NCBI RefSeq assembly: GCF_036669915.1
Contig: NC_089313.1
Coordinates: 14,091,940-14,155,939, forward strand
DNA: 64,000 nucleotides
From: Pocillopora verrucosa
Lineage: Eukaryota > Cnidaria > Anthozoa > Scleractinia > Pocilloporidae
Direction of reading: 5' to 3'
Numbering within the stretch: position 1 is the first letter of the stretch; every line of letters starts with the position of its first letter. A program made the position numbers and the translations under genes. Below the pieces are notes generated by a model. That model searched no databases. It was not told where the DNA came from and saw nothing but the letters and a program-made list of their open reading frames with translations. Below, piece by piece: positions 58,061 through 64,000 of the stretch.

Positions 58061-59900
58061 CAACGTAAGCTGTAGTGATGACAGGAGCACTACTAATTTC
58101 ACTGAAAGAGGTGAGAGCTTCATTTTTGGGTACATCTTTGTGTTTAGAATATCCATTTATTGAAGGAAGATGGGGATTTCTCATTTCTAAGTTAGCTGTG
58201 GATATTGAGCGTTACAATCAAATGTTAATCTGTAAACTTTCGATTTTAGTCAAGATTAGTACCTTTCCATGAATAATTTGCTCGGACCGAAAAAACTTCT
58301 TCTGATAGAAAAAAAAAAAAAAGGAACACGCTGACAGATAAGGTCGGAAGTTACGGATGAGAAAATGGTTAAGTGAATGGGTGAATAAGAAATAAGGGAC
58401 AAAGGAAGAATAGATGGGAGAAATGAAAACACGAATGAACGAAAGGACAGCTTAAAGAATACATAAATGGATCAACCAATCAACGATGAAGAGTGGAAAG
58501 AAAGCGAGTAATGTAAAGCAAGAAACGAGGAACGAAGACCAAGAGAATTAGAAGGAAAAGAGAGAAAAAGAATAAAAGAAACAGACAAACCTTTACAGAG
58601 CTCAATCACGAAAACTAAGTAAGGAATAAGTCCAACAAGTCCACCGAGAAAAAAGCAGATAGCGTAGCGAATAACAAGAGCTGTTTGTGGATTATGCTTC
58701 CGTGAAAAGAAACGAAATAGTTTCTGTAAACAGAGAAGCAAACTGAATGTCAGAGTTAAAGATACGTGCGTTCCCAAGAGTAATGAAAAGAAGGAAGAAT
58801 TATATAATTAGTTAAATTATCCAAGTCACAGTGAAAGTTTTTTTTGCTTAATTTACTAATTTGATAGTTGAATGTTTTCTTTTGTATATAAAGATATATG
58901 TGTTTGATTATATTTTTATTTAAAAATCTATTTATCTATTTATGTTTATCATGTAAAAATTAGCTCGTTTCCTTTCAATACGTTGAAAAGAGATGGATCA
59001 GTTATGCAAGTTTGCATATTGTAATTTATCTAACAATAGAGGAAGTAACTTTTTCTTACATGGAGCAATTTTGAGTGGTGTCTAACAAAACCTGGATTGT
59101 TTTGGTTTTACCCAACTTTGCCTGTGACTAGTCCAGAAAAGTTACGTCATCCTCTCAAGCAAGTAGATGCAAAACTAAAAATAATCGCGACTAGGCCATT
59201 CGACTCGGTCATGCGCTTCCACTACGAGTCCTCGTTGGCTGGTGATGTTGTAAATCTCTTTTCTGATTGGTCCCTGTGATAGCTTTGGCTTTGGTTTTTC
59301 AACATTTAACTGAAAATTGCTTAATCGCAAAAACCAAGTACACTTTTCTTTCTCTCAACCCCGCGAGTGGAGAATGTTGCCAAGGTTTTCTTGAGCGCAA
59401 TTTCGAGAAACCGTTCAAATATGGTAAAAATTTTTCAAACAATCAAACTGGTCAGACGTGCCATTTGTAGTACATCAATCTAAAGAACCGTTTCTTTTTT
59501 CTTCAAAAGGTATCGTTCCTGCCTAATCTACAAACGGTCCCATATTATCTGTGAAAATAGGATACAATGAACTCAGCAAACAACATTGTGTATTTTACAC
59601 CCAACAGTCAGATCGAGGTCCCAGTCAGAAAACTGAGAGTCGGATAGAGTGCTCAATTTATGTTTACCCCTAGGCCTGAAGTGGAAAATAGTGCAATTAC
59701 ATCAGTAAGAATCCGAGAAGAAAGAGAGAGAGATAGAGAGGCTTACACGAACTGCTTGACTGTCTCCATTCCTGGCTGGTTTCGGTCCCATTTCCTCGTC
59801 TGAATCCACTACCACTCGTCTTCTTGGTGGGGTCTGTTTTGGCATCTTGGGGTCTTTTAGTTCCTTTTGTTTCTTTTTGTTCGAATTTGACGGTGGTTGG
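58061..59900 (-). CDS. Candidate exons of an unidentified membrane protein
   Basis: Three minus-strand segments have good splice signals and compatible phases. 59747-59900 encodes a Lys- and Pro-rich tail-like segment with an acidic patch (VVVDSDEEMGPKPARNGDS). 58591-58723 encodes a basic start and a strong hydrophobic segment (YAICFFLGGLVGLIPYLVFV). 58061-58101 is a small exon that closes in phase. No family is recognised and the start and end of the gene are not found; a possible upstream exon lies around 61050-61128 (DNSIEKLPYSVHVPHKPQDAEY). It may belong with the exon at 56013. The exons could also be unrelated open frames. Confidence 0.35.
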
Positions 59901-60162
59901 CTAAGAGAAGAATGAAAGACCCTAATTGCCAGATTGAATAGATTACACAATGTTGAACTGATAATAAAAATTTTCCTTGTAAATAGAATAAGTGTCCCAC
60001 GCTCGTGTCAAGACGAACAAAACATCTTTCTCTATTTCTTTATCGAGCTCAAAAAACCTATCGTCTCTCTTATTAAACATGACGCTATCGCCATTGCTGA
60101 TCCTAACAGTATGCAGGACGGGTGTCATATGAAATAGACCGTAATAGATCTTGCTAACCGTA

Positions 60163-60291
60163 GAGCCTCTGTGGCTCAGTGGTAGAGCATCGGAGCGCGG
60201 AATCCGAAGGACTGAGGTCCGATTCCTCAAGGGAGCTCAGAATTTTTCTTTATCCCACGCTCGTGATATGACGAAAAACATCTTTTTGTAT
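60163..60291 (+). mobile_element. tRNA-derived SINE or tRNA pseudogene
   Basis: 60163-60238 folds as a tRNA-like cloverleaf: D stem GCTC/GAGC, anticodon stem TCGGA/TCCGA, T stem TGAGG/CCTCA, and polymerase III A box TGGCTCAGTGG (60172) and B box GGTCCGATTCC (60216). The anticodon loop is eight bases and the acceptor stem has a mismatch, so a functional tRNA is unlikely. A non-tRNA tail (CCCACGCTCGTG…CATCTTTTTG) follows. A similar tail occurs at 59996-60037 just upstream, suggesting a preceding truncated copy. Confidence 0.6.
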
Positions 60292-60299
60292 AATTTTCC

Positions 60300-63200
60300 T
60301 TTTTCGGGGACGAGGGAAGGAGGGCATTAATTGAATTTGGAACACGTGGAAAGTCACAGGATTTTGCGATAGATCCGAGAAAAGAAAAACAGCTAAAAAA
60401 TTATTCATTTCATCTCAACTGACTGGAGTGAAGGAAAGCCCATACTAAATAATACTGCACTGAGTCAAGAAGCACATTGAAGGCAAAAGGAAAAAGTCAA
60501 ATTGAAATTACCGTCAAAGCGAAAAGCCTCAATTGAAAACAAATTCATCCAAAACCAGGAAAAGAGAGTGAAAAACTAGCACCCCTGCAAGTTTGTGTGA
60601 CATTTGGTGCAAAATGACAAGGTGAAATAGATGATGCGGTAAACCAATGTCACACCATGAAAAGGAAAAACATCGATGGGGAATTAAGCCCACAATAGTT
60701 AATATGGTTTACATGCAACGGTGGTAATCCGTAGTTTATGTTTTTTATGTTCAAAATCAAACATGCGACAGCACTGTTTTTCTTTTTGTTCAGTTCTTCC
60801 CTAAGACCGACAAAATAAGAAACAATTTGCCAATAAAGGGGTTTTCGGTAAAACCGCTATTATTTCAAAAGAGAAATATTTACAGTTTGGCATGCGTAGA
60901 AAGTTCTTAGCGTATCAATTAAGAGTGTTTCACGGAGGTAAACATTAAATGGATACAAAAGCTTATGACCTTGGTTATGTGCTTTTGATGTATGCTAAAG
61001 GTTGAGATTGAACAGGAAAAATAGTTGTATTGAGGCAGATTAGTTACAATATCAATATATTCAGCATCTTGGGGCTTATGAGGTACATGGACCGAGTATG
61101 GGAGTTTTTCAATAGAGTTGTCATACACCTATTACAACCGTATACAACTGTTCCTTGTCGAGTGTAAACCCGTATGCTTTATATAATAAATCGTTTACTT
61201 TCAAATATACTCCAGCCAGGAGTCCTCCTCTATTTAGTGTACGATTTATTTTCATAATGTGCTCCAGCTACGAGTCCTCTCGGTAAGGTCACCAAAAATA
61301 TAATATTCGAACGCAAGCACGAGCACGCGACTGTAACCGTTTTTTGTTACCTTTTTCTTTACGTTCTTCAGACAACTTGATAGAAGACATCCGAGTTCAA
61401 AGAGAAAGTTACAGTCTTCCAAAATTACGTCAGTTTAAGAGTTTTTATCGTTGGCGATCTGCTGTCTTCAGGTTTTGATTCATGACTATAAGAAACGACT
61501 TCAGTTTTACACGAACAGGTGCGAAGGCATTGTAAGTTTATTCAATACTTCTGTGTACCAGAAAATTCTTGAAAAAATCTCTTTTAAAGATCTTTGATAT
61601 TGAAAGATGAATGCAGGCTAAGAGGATTAGGTTCAGTTACAAAATACGTCATGAAAATATTTTTGAGAAAGACAGTTGCTCTAAAAGATGGGTTCATCAA
61701 ACTGTTCGTCTAATTCAGTTCATTAAATTATCTCTAGCAATAACCTTTTCTAAAAAACATGTAAACAATTATTACTACCACTCACTTGGGTACTATATTC
61801 TGTAGATTGGGTCCGCCTCGTGAAACTCCTGGTAGCCGAAAGAGGTTGCGTAGTTGAAGGAAGCTTAGAAATGCCTAGAAAAACAACACAAGTTTTCAGA
61901 TAATAGAGGCGGAAAAGTAAGATTCAGCTATTGGAAAGATTACCGAGAAGTGTTGGCGTCACTGAAATCAAATCGCCATAAACAACGTAAATGATTTATT
62001 ACAGGCGTAAGTGGAGCGAATAAGACGTTCTTATCTCTATGAAGATAGATATCAGGTTTTCTTAAAGTACAGAGATCTTCAAAATAATAACTATTATTTA
62101 CGAGCAGAGAGGGAGTGTTCTTATGACACTAAAAACAAAGATGAAATCGACTTGAACAATGGAGATTTTGTAGCGCCGAAAAACACAAAAGAATTTAGGA
62201 ATGCACACCTTCGAGGATAACTAAATGAATGAACTCAAAGTGGTTTTATCCTCCAGGTGTAATCGCTTTATAATTAACAACGTCTGAGAAGGAAGGTAAC
62301 ATCTTAGGAAACAACAAATAACAGATGTGCCTGCAGTGCGCTTTATGTCAAAGAAATAATAGGCTTCCCAGACGGCTAGCTACATAGGAAGCAACCCTTA
62401 TCTATAACTCTCTTTTGTGATCTTTTCAATTAACAGCTTGCCCACAATCCACACATTTCTGAATACAGACGAGATTTTGTCAAATAACAGATGCTGGGGT
62501 AGAGTGTTTGCAAGCGTGGCGATGTTTTCCCGAGCTTTCCAGGCGATTTTTGAGAAAATGGTTAGCGATAAATATGGTAAATTAGGGGTGTTTCTGTCTC
62601 CCAAGCTGTGTATTCACACCTGGTAAATTCATAGTCTAATTTTTAGTACAATTACTAAATTAGGACCACACCGGCAGCCATCAGGGAGAAAAATCTACTA
62701 ACGAGTGATAAGGAAGTTGTACTAGGGGAGGACGTTAAGATAACACAAAGGATGAAATAATCACGCAAACTTGCATCACAAGAAACTAAAACATTTGAAC
62801 CGTTTATTCCGTATTGTTTACATCTGCGTAAATTAGCCCTTGGAATGTGAAAATCCAACCATGTTTCATAACGTCATACACTCGTTAATTGTTTTCATAA
62901 TGGTGTGTCTGATCAGATTTAAAGTTAACACTTTGAAAGACATGCATAAAGCGATGAAATAGACGAAAAAGCTCCAAAGTGCAGTTTCTTACGATTTGAT
63001 ATATATTCTACCATATCAATGTCTCAATCATTCATTGTCATCTATGACTTAATGTTGTTTACATTATCACTAGTTATATTCTTGTTGTCATTGTTGTTTC
63101 CTGTTTAATCGAAAAAATAAGATCATCGTGTGAGATGTTCAAACAAACGAATGAACGAACCCAAGCCCCTCCTCTTCAGTACCCTGGTAGCGACATGGAG
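60300..63200. other. Unassigned region
   Basis: No gene can be supported. Several open frames of 60-70 codons occur on both strands but none has recognisable motifs or a convincing exon context. Confidence 0.5.
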
Positions 63201-63287
63201 AAATCTTATTGGAAGAAAATCATATTCTTCTCCGTTACTAAATCATTAACTAAAGAAGAAGAATATGATTTTCTTCCAATAAGATTT
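63201..63287. repeat. 31-bp perfect inverted repeat (hairpin)
   Basis: 63201-63231 (starting AAATCTTATTGGAAG) is exactly complementary to 63257-63287, with a 25-base spacer. The AT-rich stem could form a cruciform or an RNA hairpin. No flanking duplication is obvious. Confidence 0.85.
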
Positions 63288-64000
63288 AGGTTAAAATGAT
63301 CCAAACTAGGTTCTTTTGTATTTCCCTTTTCCCTTTGTTAAAGAACAATCGTAATTTTTCACTGAGTAAAGAAAAATTCAATCTGAACTACTTTAAATTC
63401 ATTTTCACAAAATTCATTTTTAACTTCATCATAGCGACAGTCAGCTTTTCCACGTATTTTTTAAGTCGCTCACTTTTGCTTAGCATTAAATTGAGACTGA
63501 GGTAAACAACGTTTTCGAAAGATTTGCAAGACCACTCGCAGAAGCCAGCACTTCAAAAGACAAACAATCGTAAAGACAAACAATGAGAAAAATACGCGGT
63601 ACCAACGACCGGAGAGCTTTATCTTCATTCAATGGGTGTATACTTCTCACAGCCAATCAATGAAAATTCTCGGCTTGATGAAGAATGTATCCAATGGATT
63701 TTGATAATTTCCCTAATTAAACTAAAAAAAATAAAAACCAATAACTAATTTTTGATGCAGCAAACCGGCAAAGTTGCTGAACGTTGAATTTTTGGGGAAA
63801 GGAGAAATGGTTACTTGAAGTTTTGTTTCTGTGACATAATCAGTGATAATATGATGGGAAATGAATTATCACCCACCGTAAAAATCTTCTCTCATCTCAG
63901 TTTTAACCTAAAATCTTCTACTATTTATGAAGACAAGAGAGCTTTAAAATACAAATATATGAAAATAAATAAAATGACTAACTATTTGTAAAAATTTGTA
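63288..64000. other. Right-edge non-coding sequence
   Basis: AT-rich sequence with no gene or repeat that I can support. Confidence 0.5.

Noticed and set aside
60163..60238. Functional tRNA gene
   Set aside because: Eight-base anticodon loop, acceptor mismatch and a SINE-like tail favour a tRNA-derived element.
62011..62220. 69-codon frame MERIRRSYLYEDRYQ…
   Set aside because: Composition is moderately protein-like, but no splice context or family was recognised and the length is within chance for AT-rich DNA.

Overview
This window is animal nuclear DNA, most likely from an anthozoan cnidarian and probably a stony coral. It is AT-rich. Its genes are split by GT-AG introns, and there are no operons or ribosome binding sites. 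The recognisable genes (CDC45, paxillin, GLTP, TMEM45-like, a C2H2 zinc-finger gene) are metazoan. The introns and spacers are full of short palindromic DNA elements that I associate from memory with coral genomes; the species cannot be fixed from sequence alone.

Layout. 1-1857 (minus): the first five coding exons of CDC45, running off the left edge, with an E2F-like site just upstream. 4920-11171 and 18151-24661: two direct copies of a ~6.3-6.5 kb segment, each starting with an intronless TMEM45-family gene. The second TMEM45 copy has a premature stop that removes three residues. 11058-12840 (minus): a broken gene of an unidentified family with a coiled-coil N-terminus; only its tail is present in the second copy. 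13136-17640: a decayed Penelope-like retroelement bounded by an 8-bp direct repeat, with inverted terminal segments, a threefold in-frame repeat inside its reverse transcriptase, a frameshift and a truncated GIY-YIG domain. 25065-34629 (minus): a complete paxillin gene (four LIM domains, several LD motifs) with a tiny first coding exon and a possible second start. 38269-46229 (minus): a complete five-exon GLTP gene. 46572-52333 (plus): a three-exon four-finger C2H2 gene transcribed divergently from GLTP. 56013-59900 (minus): candidate exons of one or two unidentified genes. 60163-60291: a tRNA-derived element. From 60300 to the right edge I see no convincing gene.

The genes are unrelated housekeeping, adhesion and regulatory genes and do not form a pathway: replication (CDC45), focal adhesion (paxillin), glycolipid transfer (GLTP), predicted transcription factor (C2H2). 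The most unusual parts are the 5-25 kb duplicated block with its nested mobile DNA, the alternative start of paxillin, and the dense MITE population, including one MITE split by an 866-bp transposon with a visible target duplication. I did not find a clearly new defence or biosynthetic system. All exon coordinates are predictions from splice signals and reading phase, made by eye without alignment.
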